From positions 744,001-808,000 of the forward strand of contig NZ_SUMB01000004.1 of NCBI RefSeq assembly GCF_005048155.1: a DNA stretch of 64,000 nucleotides, written 5' to 3'. Each line of letters begins with the position of its first letter. Positions within the stretch are counted from its first letter, which is position 1. Below are positions 17,226 through 26,087 of the stretch, piece after piece. The position numbers were made by a program, and so were the translations under genes. The stretch is from Streptomyces piniterrae (GTDB taxonomy: Bacteria > Actinomycetota > Actinomycetes > Streptomycetales > Streptomycetaceae). Below the pieces are notes generated by a model, which was given only the letters and a program-made list of their open reading frames with translations, was not told the DNA's origin and ran no database searches.

Positions 17226-17544
17226 CCCCGCTTATCCCGCTTCCGATGCTCGTCGCCCAGCCCGTGCATGACGTGGCCACAGGACCATCCAGGGCAGCTT
17301 CGAGGATGGAATTCGGCAGGTGAGGGCACAGATGCATTCGAATTCTGCGACGCTGGCGGCCTCCAGCCAGCAGCCCTTTCCGAACAGAATCCCGAGTCCG
17401 CTCCGGGGGGCATTGACGTGCTCATCCGGCTCTCTCAACGAAATGATCCCGTGAGGTGACTCGGCCCAGGGGATCCCGCGAGCCGCGCTGAGCCTGCGGC
17501 GTCCGGCGGTCGTACTGTCGAGCCGTTACCGAGGAGGACTTCTG
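17226..17544. other. Gene-free stretch before RibD-like gene
   Basis: About 320 bases. No frame with a convincing start, ribosome site and motif on either strand. The last 15 bases contain GAGGAGG, the ribosome site of the next gene. Confidence 0.45.
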
Positions 17545-18108
17545 ATGCGCAGCGTGACCTATTCGATGGGCGTCTCACTTGACGGCTACATCGTCGGGCC
17601 GGACGGCGACTTCAACTGGACGGCGCCCGACGAGGAGGTCTTTCGCTTCTGGATCGACGAGATTCGAGAGGTCGGCGTCCACCTGTTGGGACGACGGCTC
17701 TACGAGACGATGCTGTACTGGGAGACCGCCGACCAGGATCCATCGCTCGACGACTCCATGCTCGAGTGGGCCGCGCTCTGGAACCCGCTGCCAAAGGTGG
17801 TGTTCTCCACCACGCTGTCGGCGGTGCAGGGCAATGCCCGCCTGGCCTCCGGCGGCCTGGCGGAGGAGATCGAGCGGTTGCGGGCCGAGCCGGGGGAAGG
17901 CGACATCGCGATCGGCGGCGCGACGCTCGCCGCCGACGCGGCCGCGTCGGGTCTGATCGACGAGTACCGGGCCATGGTCTACCCGGTGCTGGTCGGCGGT
18001 GGCATTCCGTTCTTTCCCCACCGCGAGCGCCGGGTGGATCTCGCATTCGTCGAGACCCGCACCTTCAGCTCGGGAGTCGTCTACCTCCGCTACCGCGTGG
18101 AGCGTTAG
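17545..18108 (+). CDS. Dihydrofolate reductase/RibD C-terminal family protein
   Basis: 187 aa with a strong GAGGAGG site. Begins MRSVTYSMGVSLDGYIVGPDGDFNWTAPDEE and contains LLGRRLYETMLYW, VVFSTTL, IAIGGATLAADAAASGLIDEYRAMVYPVLVGGG, all signature blocks of the RibD C-terminal/YyaP-like reductase family (NADPH-binding GGATLA loop). Likely an NADPH-dependent reductase of unknown substrate. Single gene followed by a strong terminator. Confidence 0.85.
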   Translation: MRSVTYSMGVSLDGYIVGPDGDFNWTAPDEEVFRFWIDEIREVGVHLLGRRLYETMLYWETADQDPSLDDSMLEWAALWNPLPKVVFSTTLSAVQGNARLASGGLAEEIERLRAEPGEGDIAIGGATLAADAAASGLIDEYRAMVYPVLVGGGIPFFPHRERRVDLAFVETRTFSSGVVYLRYRVER

Positions 18109-18264
18109 CCGGCTCGTCCGCCGAGCCCTGGGAAGAACGGGCCGGCCAGTGACGTTCCCTCAGCGAAATTGCAAAGCATTCGGCGGCAACGTGCAATTGT
18201 TGGCCGCGCCCTGCCGTTTAGCCGACAGGTTCGAGCGAGGACGGGCGGCCCCGCTTCGGTGGCC

Positions 18265-18303
18265 GGGCGCTCTGGTTGGCCCGAGTGGTCAACCAGAGCG
18301 CCC
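18265..18303. terminator. Bidirectional terminator between convergent genes
   Basis: A perfect 14-bp inverted repeat, GGGCGCTCTGGTTG with its complement at 18290-18303, separated by an 11-base loop. It lies between the convergent RibD-like gene (ends 18108) and GAPDH gene (ends 18359). No T-tract, as usual for Streptomyces. Confidence 0.75.
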
Positions 18304-18358
18304 GAAGGAAGTGCCGCCCGGCGCGGTCACCGGAGGCGGGGCACCACCCCGCGTCCGG

Positions 18359-19357
18359 TCAGCGGGTGGCGAGGAACTCGAGGGTGTCGATCACGCGATT
18401 CGAGAAGCCCCACTCGTTGTCGTACCACGCGACCACCTTGACGTGGCGGCCGTCGACGCGGGTGAGAGCCGAGTCGAAGATCGACGAGGCGGGATTGCCC
18501 ACGATGTCGGACGACACGAGCGGGTCGTCCGAGTACTCGAGGATGCCGGCGAGCGGCCCCTCCGCTGCGGCGCGGTACGCCGCCAGCACGTCGTCGCGCG
18601 TCACGTCGCGGGCGACGGTCGTGTTGAGTTCGACGATCGAGCCCACCGGCACCGGTACGCGGATCGAGTCGCCCGACAGCTTGCCGTCGAGGTTCGGCAG
18701 CACCAGGCCGATCGCCTTGGCGGCGCCGGTCGTGGTCGGCACGATGTTGACGCCGGCGGCCCGGGCGCGACGGGCGTCGCGGTGCGGACCGTCCTGCAGG
18801 TTCTGCTCCTGCGTGTAGGCGTGCACCGTCGTCATGAACCCGTGCTCGATGCCTGCGAGTTCGTCCAGCACCTTGGCCAGTGGCGCGAGCGCGTTGGTGG
18901 TGCAGGAGGCGTTCGAGACGATCATGTGCTCGGCCGGGTCGTAGGCGTCGGTGTTGACCCCGTACGCGAGGGTGACGTCGGCGCCGTCCGACGGTGCGCT
19001 GACGAGCACCTTCAGAGCGCCCGCGTCGACGTGGGCGCGCGCGGCCTTGGCCGCGGTGAAGCGGCCGGTGGCTTCCAGGACGATGTCGACGTCGAGGTCG
19101 GCCCACGGCAGGTCGGCCGGTTCACGCTTGGCAAGCACCGTGATGCGACGGCCGTCGACGACGAGGGTGTTCTCGTCCACGGTCACCGGGCGTCCGAGCC
19201 GGCCGGCCGTGCTGTCGTACGCGAGCAGCCGGGCGAGCGTGGCGGGCTCGGTGAGGTCGTTCACGGCGACGATTTCGAGGGGGCTCTCGCGCTCCAGCAG
19301 TGCGCGCAGCACATTGCGTCCGATGCGGCCGAATCCGTTGATGGCGATGCGAGTCAT
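18359..19357 (-). CDS. gap: Glyceraldehyde-3-phosphate dehydrogenase, type I
   Basis: 332 aa from ATG at 19357 (MTRIAINGFGRIGRN), with GAAGGGA nine bases upstream. NAD-binding GFGRIGR at residues 9-14; active-site Cys152 in SNASCTTN and His179 in TTVHAY; C-terminal WYDNEWGFSNR. Catalyses the glycolytic oxidation and phosphorylation of glyceraldehyde 3-phosphate. It is a single gene rather than part of a gap-pgk-tpi operon, so probably a secondary paralogue. The GlxA-type regulator upstream on the same strand may be functionally linked. Confidence 0.93.
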   Translation of the reverse strand: MTRIAINGFGRIGRNVLRALLERESPLEIVAVNDLTEPATLARLLAYDSTAGRLGRPVTVDENTLVVDGRRITVLAKREPADLPWADLDVDIVLEATGRFTAAKAARAHVDAGALKVLVSAPSDGADVTLAYGVNTDAYDPAEHMIVSNASCTTNALAPLAKVLDELAGIEHGFMTTVHAYTQEQNLQDGPHRDARRARAAGVNIVPTTTGAAKAIGLVLPNLDGKLSGDSIRVPVPVGSIVELNTTVARDVTRDDVLAAYRAAAEGPLAGILEYSDDPLVSSDIVGNPASSIFDSALTRVDGRHVKVVAWYDNEWGFSNRVIDTLEFLATR

Positions 19358-19494
19358 GAGTGATGTCCCTTCCCTTCGCCACCAGGGTCGCGTGCGGCTC
19401 GCGCCGCTGACAGTGGCGTGATCGCCATGGTTCAAAAGGATCCCGCCAACCGTCGGTGGAAAGGCATCCCGGCAACCGGGGCCAGGTGGCGGGG

Positions 19495-20451
19495 TTATTC
19501 ACCTCGGGTGAAGGTGCGCCGGTACTCGCTGGGTGTGGTGCCGAGGATGCGCTGGAAGTGCAGGCGCAGGTTCGCGCCGGTGCCGAGACCGACGTCGGCG
19601 GCGATCTGCTCGACGCTGCGCTGCGAGCGTTCGAGCAGTTCGCGGGCCAGATCGATGCGGGCGCGCATCACCCACTGCATCGGCGTGTAGCCGGTCTCCT
19701 CGACGAAGCGCCGGGAGAACGTGCGCGGCGAGACCTCGGCCTGCTGCGCCAGTGTGTCGAGGGTGAGGGGCTCGCCGAGCCGGTGCAGCGCCCACTCGCG
19801 GGTGGCGGCGAACCGCTCGCCGAGTGGCTCGGGGACGCTGCGCGGTACGTACTGGGCCTGGCCGCCGCTGCGGTAGGGGGCGGCGACCAGACGCCGGGCC
19901 GCGTGGTTGGACGCGGCCACTCCGAGGTCGCCGCGCAGGATGTGCAGGCACAGGTCGATGCCGGAGGCGGCGCCGGCCGAGGTCAGCACGCTGCCCTCGT
20001 CGACGAACAGCACGTTCTCGTCGACCTGGACGAGCGGATGCCTGGCCATGAGTGCCCGCGCGTAGTGCCAGTGCGTCGTGGCGCGCCTGCCGTCGAGCAG
20101 GCCCGTGGCGGCGAGCGCGAAGGCGCCCGTCGAGATGGCGGCGAGCCGCGCGCCCCGGTTGTGGGCGGCGATCAGTGCGTCGACGACGGCCTGCGGCGGG
20201 TCGTCGCGGTCCGGGAACCGGTAGCCGGGGACGAAGACGATGTCGGCCCACGCAAGCGCGTCGAGGCCGTGGGCAACGTAGTACGCGAGGCCGTCGCCGC
20301 CAGTCACCAGACCGGGTTTCGCGCCGCACACCCGCACCTCGTACGGCATGCTCGCGCGGGTCGTGAAAACCTGCGCGGGAATTCCGACATCGAGCGGCTT
20401 CGCACCCTCGAGCACAAGGACGGCAACGCGATGCAGGCGGGAGGCTGGCAC
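19495..20451 (-). CDS. GlxA-family (DJ-1/PfpI plus AraC) transcriptional regulator
   Basis: 318 aa. Residues ~8-190 are a DJ-1/PfpI-like domain (RVAVLVLEGAKPLDVGIPAQVF; ISTGAFALAATGLLDGRRATTHW). The usual nucleophile Cys of the CTGA motif is Ser here, so it is a ligand-sensing rather than catalytic domain. Residues ~215-315 are the AraC DNA-binding domain with two HTH motifs (LDTLAQQAEVSPRTFSRRF; VEQIAADVGLGTGANLRLHF). GTG start at 20451 has no clear ribosome site. Same strand and 137 bases upstream of the GAPDH gene. Confidence 0.88.
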   Translation of the reverse strand: MPASRLHRVAVLVLEGAKPLDVGIPAQVFTTRASMPYEVRVCGAKPGLVTGGDGLAYYVAHGLDALAWADIVFVPGYRFPDRDDPPQAVVDALIAAHNRGARLAAISTGAFALAATGLLDGRRATTHWHYARALMARHPLVQVDENVLFVDEGSVLTSAGAASGIDLCLHILRGDLGVAASNHAARRLVAAPYRSGGQAQYVPRSVPEPLGERFAATREWALHRLGEPLTLDTLAQQAEVSPRTFSRRFVEETGYTPMQWVMRARIDLARELLERSQRSVEQIAADVGLGTGANLRLHFQRILGTTPSEYRRTFTRGE

Positions 20452-20715
20452 AGGAAGAGGTTACGTGGGGCGTGACTTTCGGCAACGGGTGGTGGTGGAG
20501 CAGGACGCCTGGGCCGACACCGGCTCTCTCTGCGCCAGGTCCCCCGGGAGAATGCCGAGCTCAAGCAGGGCACCGAAGCCGCATAGCCCTGTGTCCGGCA
20601 TCCGAGGTCGAGGGCCGCCGGCTCGTGCCCGAGATGGCGTACGTGCTCAGGCCGAGCCCTTGGCCGGACCGTAGTGTCTGATTCGGGTCTGCGGTTCCGA
20701 TATGTGAGGTGACTG

Positions 20716-22107
20716 GTGGCGCTGCACAACGCTCAGGAGCCGGCGGTCGATCCGGCCGTCGACATCTTCGCCTCCCCTTTGAGTGAGCGGGCCCTGCCCA
20801 AGCGGTCGATGCCGGAGTCCCCCGCACCGCCGTCCGTGGTCTTCCAGCTGCTGCGCAACGAGCTGCTCCTGGACGGCAATGCCGCGCAGAATCTGGCCAC
20901 CTTCTGCACCACCTGGACGGACGACGAGGTCCGCCGTCTGATGGACCTCTGCCTGGACAAGAACATCGTCGACAAGGACGAGTACCCGCAGACCGCGGAG
21001 ATCGAGTCGCGCTGCGTCAACATCCTCGCCGACCTCTGGAACGCGCCGGCCGGCGCGGGCGACGCCGCCAATGCGGTGGGCTGCTCGGCCACCGGCTCCA
21101 GCGAGGCCGCGATGCTCTGCGGCCTCGCCCTCAAGTGGCGCTGGCGCGACCGGCGGCGCTCCGCCGGCCTGTCCACCGACCGTCCGAACCTGGTGTGCGG
21201 GCCGGTGCAGGTGTGCTGGGAGAAGCTCGCCCGGTACTTCGACGTGGAGCTGCGACAAATCCCGGTGGAGCCCGGGGCGACCGGTCTGCAGCCGCACCAG
21301 CTGCGCGAGTACGTCGACGAGAACACCATCGGCGTCGTCGCGATCCTCGGCGTCACCTACACCTGTACCTACGAGCCGGTCGCGGAGATCGCGGCCGAGC
21401 TCGACCGTCTGCAGGCGGAGACGGGCCTCGACGTACCGCTGCACATCGACGCGGCCTCCGGCGGATTCATCGCGCCGTTCCTCCACCCCGATCTGGTCTG
21501 GGACTTCCGGCTGCCCCGAGTCGCCTCCATCAACGCCTCCGGCCACAAGTACGGCATGGCGCCGCTCGGCGTGGGCTGGGCGCTGTGGCGCGACAAGTCC
21601 GCCCTGCCGGAGGACCTGGTCTTCCACGTCGACTACCTGGGCGGCGACATGCCGACCCTGGCGCTGAACTTCTCCCGCCCCGGCGGCCAGGTCATCAGCC
21701 AGTACTTCACGTTCCTGCGCCTCGGCCGCGAGGGGTACCGGCGGGTCTACCAGGCCTGCGCCGACACCGCGCAGCACCTGGCCCGGCAGGTCGCCGAGAT
21801 GGGCCCCTTCACGCTCCTCTACGACGGCGCAGGCGCGCTGCCGGCCGTCTCGTACACGCTGACCGACCCGGCGTCGACGAGCTGGAGCCTCTACGACCTG
21901 TCCGACCTGCTGCGGATGCGCGGCTGGCAGGTGCCCTCCTACCCGCTGCCGGCGAACCGGCAGGAGACGGTCGTGCAGCGCGTCCTGGTCCGGCACGGCG
22001 TCGACCGCGACCAGATCGAACTCCTCGCCGACGACATGCGCAGGGCGATCAAGCGCCTCGATGAAGGCCACCCGCACGACGCGGAGCGCGTCGGCTTCCA
22101 CCACTGA
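20716..22107 (+). CDS. gadB: Glutamate decarboxylase
   Basis: 463 aa, GTG start behind GAGGTG. PLP-dependent group II decarboxylase: GCSATGSSEAAMLCGLALKW (phosphate-binding and substrate loop), LHIDAASGGFIAPF with cofactor Asp245, and Schiff-base Lys278 in NASGHKYG. C-terminal region keeps the GAD-type length. Converts glutamate to GABA, consuming a proton; cytosolic. No antiporter gene is adjacent; the following gene is an unrelated membrane protein. Confidence 0.93.
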   Translation: MALHNAQEPAVDPAVDIFASPLSERALPKRSMPESPAPPSVVFQLLRNELLLDGNAAQNLATFCTTWTDDEVRRLMDLCLDKNIVDKDEYPQTAEIESRCVNILADLWNAPAGAGDAANAVGCSATGSSEAAMLCGLALKWRWRDRRRSAGLSTDRPNLVCGPVQVCWEKLARYFDVELRQIPVEPGATGLQPHQLREYVDENTIGVVAILGVTYTCTYEPVAEIAAELDRLQAETGLDVPLHIDAASGGFIAPFLHPDLVWDFRLPRVASINASGHKYGMAPLGVGWALWRDKSALPEDLVFHVDYLGGDMPTLALNFSRPGGQVISQYFTFLRLGREGYRRVYQACADTAQHLARQVAEMGPFTLLYDGAGALPAVSYTLTDPASTSWSLYDLSDLLRMRGWQVPSYPLPANRQETVVQRVLVRHGVDRDQIELLADDMRRAIKRLDEGHPHDAERVGFHH

Positions 22108-22240
22108 GAGCCACTGAGGGCCACTGAGGGCTGGCGGGCCCGCCGTCACTCGGTCCGGCAGAGCCCGACCGCCTCTGGGCGCGGGACCGGATCGGCGTTT
22201 CGCCCGGGAGGCGGCCTGTTCGTCGATCTAGGCTCGGGCC

Positions 22241-23080
22241 GTGGGTCAGCCGGAGCAGCGCGCCCAGGGCGCGGGACCGTTCACCACCCGGGTCACCTGG
22301 CGCCTGCCCGGTGGCGGCGAGGTGGTCTGGGAGTCGCGGCTCGCACGGCGGCGCGGAGTGCTCGCAGTCCGCACACCGAGCGCGGAGGGCGGTCGGCACG
22401 CCCGTGCCGACGAGGTCTCGGTCGGTCGCCTGCGCAGGCTCAACGCCGTTGCCGCGACCGCCTTCGTCATCGGCGGGGCCCTGTTCGCGGCCGGCGCCGG
22501 CGTCGCTCTGTTCGGCTCCGGCGACGCCACCGAGAGCGCCTCGATCTACTTCGCCGGCGGGCTGTTCTTCAACACCGGCGGCTACACCTCGCTCCTGCAA
22601 GTGATCAACGCGCCCCGCCACGTGATCGGCGACACGACGATGGTCACCCACCGCTGGCGGTGGTGGAGCTACGAGCCGACGCGGGTGGACTGGCTGAGTG
22701 TCTTCCTCCTGTTCGCCGGCACCCTGGTGTTCGGTGTCAACCTGCTGGATTCCTTCCTCCAGGGGCTGACCGTCCAGCAGATCAACCGGCTGATCTGGGT
22801 GCCCGACGTGGTGGGCTGCGTACTGTTCCTGGCCTCCGGGCATCTCGCCCTGGTCGAGGTCTGCCACGGCCGGCCCCGCCTGCTCCCACGCAGCCTTGGA
22901 TGGTGGATCGTGGCGGTGAACCAGCTCGGGTCCGTCCTGTTCATGGTCTCGGCGCTCGCCGCGTACACCCGACCGGCCACCGGCAGCCCGGTCAACATCG
23001 ACATCGCCAACTGGGGCACCCTCACCGGCGCCCTGTGCTTCTCCGTCGGCGGCGTCCTCCAGATCTTCGAACGCCCGTAG
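22241..23080 (+). CDS. Multi-pass membrane protein, YrhK-like
   Basis: 279 aa. A ~60-residue charged cytosolic start (TTRVTWRLPGGGEVVWESRLARRR) precedes about six hydrophobic segments near residues 68-90, 105-122, 148-170, 186-205, 220-240 and 255-272. ASIYFAGGLFFNTGGYTSLLQVINAPR and a second related segment recall the YrhK domain. No enzymatic motif. Standalone gene following gadB; function unknown. Confidence 0.65.
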   Translation: MGQPEQRAQGAGPFTTRVTWRLPGGGEVVWESRLARRRGVLAVRTPSAEGGRHARADEVSVGRLRRLNAVAATAFVIGGALFAAGAGVALFGSGDATESASIYFAGGLFFNTGGYTSLLQVINAPRHVIGDTTMVTHRWRWWSYEPTRVDWLSVFLLFAGTLVFGVNLLDSFLQGLTVQQINRLIWVPDVVGCVLFLASGHLALVEVCHGRPRLLPRSLGWWIVAVNQLGSVLFMVSALAAYTRPATGSPVNIDIANWGTLTGALCFSVGGVLQIFERP

Positions 23081-23450
23081 AGGAGCCACACTCATCCCTC
23101 TGCGTCATGCCGCTACTCATGCAGCTACTCATGGCGGCTGGCCTGCTGAGTCGATCACCGGTCTGCCGCTGTGCCGCGAGCTGTTCGCGGACGAGTTCCG
23201 AGCCGTGGAGGTGAGACCCGAGACCGCGCACACCTCGTACGTCCCGCACATCCCGCGCGTGACCGCCGCGAACGGATTGTTGGTTAGGGTGGAAAACGGA
23301 CACGACAGGGTGGGTCGGAGACGACGGGGGGCTCGTGTTGGATCGCCTGGCCTTAGCGGAACTGGCAGTGGGCCCAGCCCAGTTCGCGCTTGACGTGTTT
23401 GTCATCTTGCTCGGCCGCCGCCATGCAGGGCGTCGCGGCGCGGTGGGCGT
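23081..23450. other. Gene-free stretch before PAP2 gene
   Basis: About 370 bases. Contains a short direct repeat (GCTACTCATG at 23110 and 23121) and no convincing frame. The segment TTGGTTAGGGTGGAAAACGG near 23278 is less G/C-rich and could hold the promoter of the PAP2 gene, but a -10 is not clear. Confidence 0.4.
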
Positions 23451-24137
23451 GTGACCGGCCGGCCGGCGCCCGCGGCGCTGTCCCCCTCGCTGCGTGCGTG
23501 GCTCGGGCTGGTCGCGGCTCTCGCCGGGCTGGTGGTCGTCGTGCTCGGGGTTCTGTATGCCGGGCACGGCGAGCCCGGCAGGGTGGACAGGTGGATCGTC
23601 CAGCCGACGGCGGACAGTGTGCGGCCGCCATGGCGGTACGTCGCTCTGGCCATGGACTTCTTGGGGGAGCCCGTGGGAGCGACAACGCTGGTCGCGGCCA
23701 CCGTGACGGGCTGCCTGCTGCTTCGGCGTCCTCGCGCAGCGGTGCTCGTCGTGGCCGGCGCGGGCATGGCCGTGGGGACGGCGACGCTGCTCAAGCACCT
23801 GGTGGGACGCACCATCCACGGCGACGGCAACCTGTCCTATCCGAGTGGGCACACCGCCTTCTTCACCGCGCTCGCCCTCGTGGTGGCGCTGCTCGCGGCC
23901 GGCCGGCTCGGCCTCGGCAGGACGGCCGGCACGTTGGTCGTGTTCGCCGTGGCGCTGGTTGCCGGGGCCGCCATGGGATGGGCGCAGGTCGCTCTGGGCG
24001 CGCACTACCCGACCGACGTCCTCGGCGGCTGGTGCACCGCGCTGGCGGTGATACCGGCGACCGCGTGGCTGGTGGATGGGATGGCCGACCGGCTGGGCGA
24101 TGGGGTGGTCGAAGCCGGTCGGTGGCAGCGTCACTGA
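23451..24137 (+). CDS. PAP2-family phosphatase
   Basis: 228 aa, GTG start. Membrane phosphatase with the acid-phosphatase core: KHLVGRTIHGDGNLSYPSGHTAFFTA (PSGH motif, catalytic His) and GAHYPTDVLGGW (SR-like third motif with active His and Asp). About six hydrophobic helices. Family members dephosphorylate undecaprenyl pyrophosphate or lipid phosphates at the membrane surface. Convergent with the exopolysaccharide operon; a role in recycling the lipid carrier is possible but only by position. Confidence 0.88.
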   Translation: MTGRPAPAALSPSLRAWLGLVAALAGLVVVVLGVLYAGHGEPGRVDRWIVQPTADSVRPPWRYVALAMDFLGEPVGATTLVAATVTGCLLLRRPRAAVLVVAGAGMAVGTATLLKHLVGRTIHGDGNLSYPSGHTAFFTALALVVALLAAGRLGLGRTAGTLVVFAVALVAGAAMGWAQVALGAHYPTDVLGGWCTALAVIPATAWLVDGMADRLGDGVVEAGRWQRH

Positions 24138-24148
24138 CGCAACGTCAG
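24134..24148. terminator. Short hairpin between convergent genes
   Basis: CTGACG-CAA-CGTCAG, 6-bp perfect stem with 3-base loop, overlapping the stop codon of the PAP2 gene and 10 bases beyond the end of the exopolysaccharide operon. Weak but well placed as a shared terminator. Confidence 0.35.
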
Positions 24149-24157
24149 GTCGTCACG

Positions 24158-25528
24158 TCACGCCAGGCGGCGGAATACGGGCTTTACCGGTCGTCCGGCC
24201 AGCCAGGGGGTGGGGTCGGCGGCGTCAAGAGCCTTCCGGTACACCGCACATGCCTGGGCCACCACGTCGACGGTGCGGTCGATGTCGGCGTCGTCGAGCG
24301 CGCTGCTCACCACGAACGACGGGGCCAGCACCCCGCCCGCGAGGAGTTGGCGCAGGAACAGGGTGCGGTACTGCTGCGACGGCTGCCGGTTCTCGTCGAG
24401 AGTGGCGTAAACGAGGTTGCTGGCCCGGCCCCGGACGACTACGTGGTCGCCGACGTCCATGCTGGCCGCGGCCTCGCGGACACCGACGGCCAACCGTGCG
24501 CCGAGGGCGTGCAGTTGAGCGGTGATGCCCTCCTCGACGTAGGTGGTTTGCACGGCCATCGCGGCTGCCAGGGAGTGCGTCTCCGCACCGTGCGTGGTGG
24601 AGAGCAGGAACACCCGGTCGCGGGAGTGGCGCAGCCCGCCCCGCTCCATCAGGTCGCGGCGCCCGGCCAGCGCGGAGACGGCGAACCCGTTGCCCAGCGC
24701 CTTGCCGAACGTGGAGAGGTCGGGGACGACGCCGTACAGGCCCTGGGCGCCCGCCTCGGACCAGCGGAAACCGGTGATCATCTCGTCGAAGATGAGTACG
24801 CAGCCGTGCCGGTCGGCCAGCTCGCGCAGGCCGGCGAGGTAGCCGGGCGGCGGCTCGGTGTGGGTGGCGGGTTCGAGGATCAGGCAGGCGACCTCGTTCT
24901 GGTGGCGGTTGAGCAGCTGCTCCGTGGCGGCCAGATCCCCGTAGGGGAATGTCAGGGTGAGGTCGGTGGTCGCAGCTGGAATGCCGGCGGACATCGGTGT
25001 GGTGCCGATGAACCAGTCGTCGGTGGAGAAGAAGGGGTGGTCGGCGCAGATGGCCACCCGGGGGCGTCCGGTGGCGGCGCGGGCGAGGCGTACCGCGGCG
25101 GTGGTGGCGTCGGAGCCGTTCTTCGCGAACTTCACCATCTCGGCGGTGGGCACGGTGGCCAGGAAGCGTTCCGCCGCCTCGACCTCCAGGATGGACGGCC
25201 GGACGAAGTTGCTGCCGCGGTCGAGTTCGCGGCGTACGGCCTCGTTCACGCGGGGGTGGGCGTGGCCGAGGCTGGCCGACCGCAGTCCGGAGCCGTATTC
25301 GATGTAGCGGTTGCCGTCGATGTCCCACACGTGGGCACCGTGGCCGTGGCTGATGACGGGGGCGAGGTGCTCGGGGTACTGGTCGTCGCCCTTGGCGTAG
25401 GTGTGCGCGCCGCCGGGGATCAGGGCGTGCAGCCGCTCGTTCGCCGCGTGTGAGCGGGGCAGGAGGAACTCCTCGGTCTCTTCGGTCTCTTCGGTCTCTG
25501 CGGTGCCCACGGTCTCTTCGGTGTCCAC
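24158..25528 (-). CDS. Class III PLP-dependent aminotransferase (glutamate-1-semialdehyde aminomutase-like)
   Basis: 456 aa. After a Glu/Thr-rich leader (ETVGTAETEETEETEE), SHAANERLHALIPGGAHTYAKGDDQYP opens a GSA-aminomutase-like fold; NGSDATTAAVRLAR binds phosphate, FDEMITGFR holds the cofactor Asp, and FGKALGNGF carries the Schiff-base Lys. Versions of this family in polysaccharide clusters aminate keto sugars or activated side-chain precursors, not haem precursors. Last gene of the 21-gene operon, 7 bases after the RmlC-like gene. The repetitive acidic leader means the true start may be downstream, for example near the SHAANER block. Confidence 0.88.
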   Translation of the reverse strand: MDTEETVGTAETEETEETEEFLLPRSHAANERLHALIPGGAHTYAKGDDQYPEHLAPVISHGHGAHVWDIDGNRYIEYGSGLRSASLGHAHPRVNEAVRRELDRGSNFVRPSILEVEAAERFLATVPTAEMVKFAKNGSDATTAAVRLARAATGRPRVAICADHPFFSTDDWFIGTTPMSAGIPAATTDLTLTFPYGDLAATEQLLNRHQNEVACLILEPATHTEPPPGYLAGLRELADRHGCVLIFDEMITGFRWSEAGAQGLYGVVPDLSTFGKALGNGFAVSALAGRRDLMERGGLRHSRDRVFLLSTTHGAETHSLAAAMAVQTTYVEEGITAQLHALGARLAVGVREAAASMDVGDHVVVRGRASNLVYATLDENRQPSQQYRTLFLRQLLAGGVLAPSFVVSSALDDADIDRTVDVVAQACAVYRKALDAADPTPWLAGRPVKPVFRRLA

Positions 25529-25535
25529 GGTGGCT

Positions 25536-26087
25536 TCAGCTCTCTTTCTGCTTCAGGACCTCGGCGAGGCTCGGCGCCTTCCGGTCCCGCTCGGACATCG
25601 ATGTGGGCGGAAGCGGCCAGGGAACGGCGAGCTCCGGGTCGTCGAAGGCGATCGTCACGTCCTCGGCCGGATCGTGCGGACGGTCGATCCGGTACGAGGT
25701 GTCGGCGGTCTCGGTCAACGCCTGGAAGCCGTGCGCGCAACCCGCCGGGATGTAGAGGGTCGTCTGTGTCTCGCCGGAAAGTTCGAAGTGGGCCTGGTTG
25801 CGGTAGGTCGGTGAGCCGGGACGCAGGTCCACGACGACGTCGAAGATCTCGCCGTACGAGCACCGCACGAGCTTGGCCTCGCCGGCGCCGGAGCGCAGGT
25901 GCAGGCCGCGCAGCACGCCCCGGACCGAGCGGGACACGCTGTCCTGGATGAAGGCGTCCGGGTCGAGGCCCACCGAGCGGACCACGTCGGCGTCGAAGGT
26001 GCGGCAGAAGAAGCCGCGTTCGTCGGCATAGGGGGTCGGCTCGAAGAGGTACGCGCCGGCGATCGCCGGGACTTCGGTCGCTTTCAT
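25536..26087 (-). CDS. dTDP-4-dehydrorhamnose 3,5-epimerase family (RmlC-like)
   Basis: 183 aa from ATG at 26087 with AGGAGG seven bases upstream; the ATG overlaps the previous stop (ATGA). Cupin epimerase with the catalytic His63 (VLRGLHL), Lys72 and Tyr132, YIPAGCAHGFQAL as the second cupin block, and DPELAVPWP near the end. It inverts C3 and/or C5 of a 4-keto-6-deoxy-hexose nucleotide. Since the operon contains a CDP-glucose-type cytidylyltransferase and no RmlA/B, it likely acts on the 4-keto sugar made in this pathway rather than on dTDP-rhamnose. Confidence 0.88.
   Translation of the reverse strand: MKATEVPAIAGAYLFEPTPYADERGFFCRTFDADVVRSVGLDPDAFIQDSVSRSVRGVLRGLHLRSGAGEAKLVRCSYGEIFDVVVDLRPGSPTYRNQAHFELSGETQTTLYIPAGCAHGFQALTETADTSYRIDRPHDPAEDVTIAFDDPELAVPWPLPPTSMSERDRKAPSLAEVLKQKES

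Noticed and set aside
18327..19106. Long Arg-rich minus-strand frame in the GAPDH gene
   Set aside because: Shadow of the GAPDH gene in another frame.
22133..22144. GGCGGGCCCGCC palindrome after gadB as a terminator
   Set aside because: Too short and loopless in a G/C-rich context to support on its own.
23390..25453. 687-codon plus-strand frame
   Set aside because: Crosses the PAP2 gene out of frame and runs antisense to the aminotransferase; product of high G/C.
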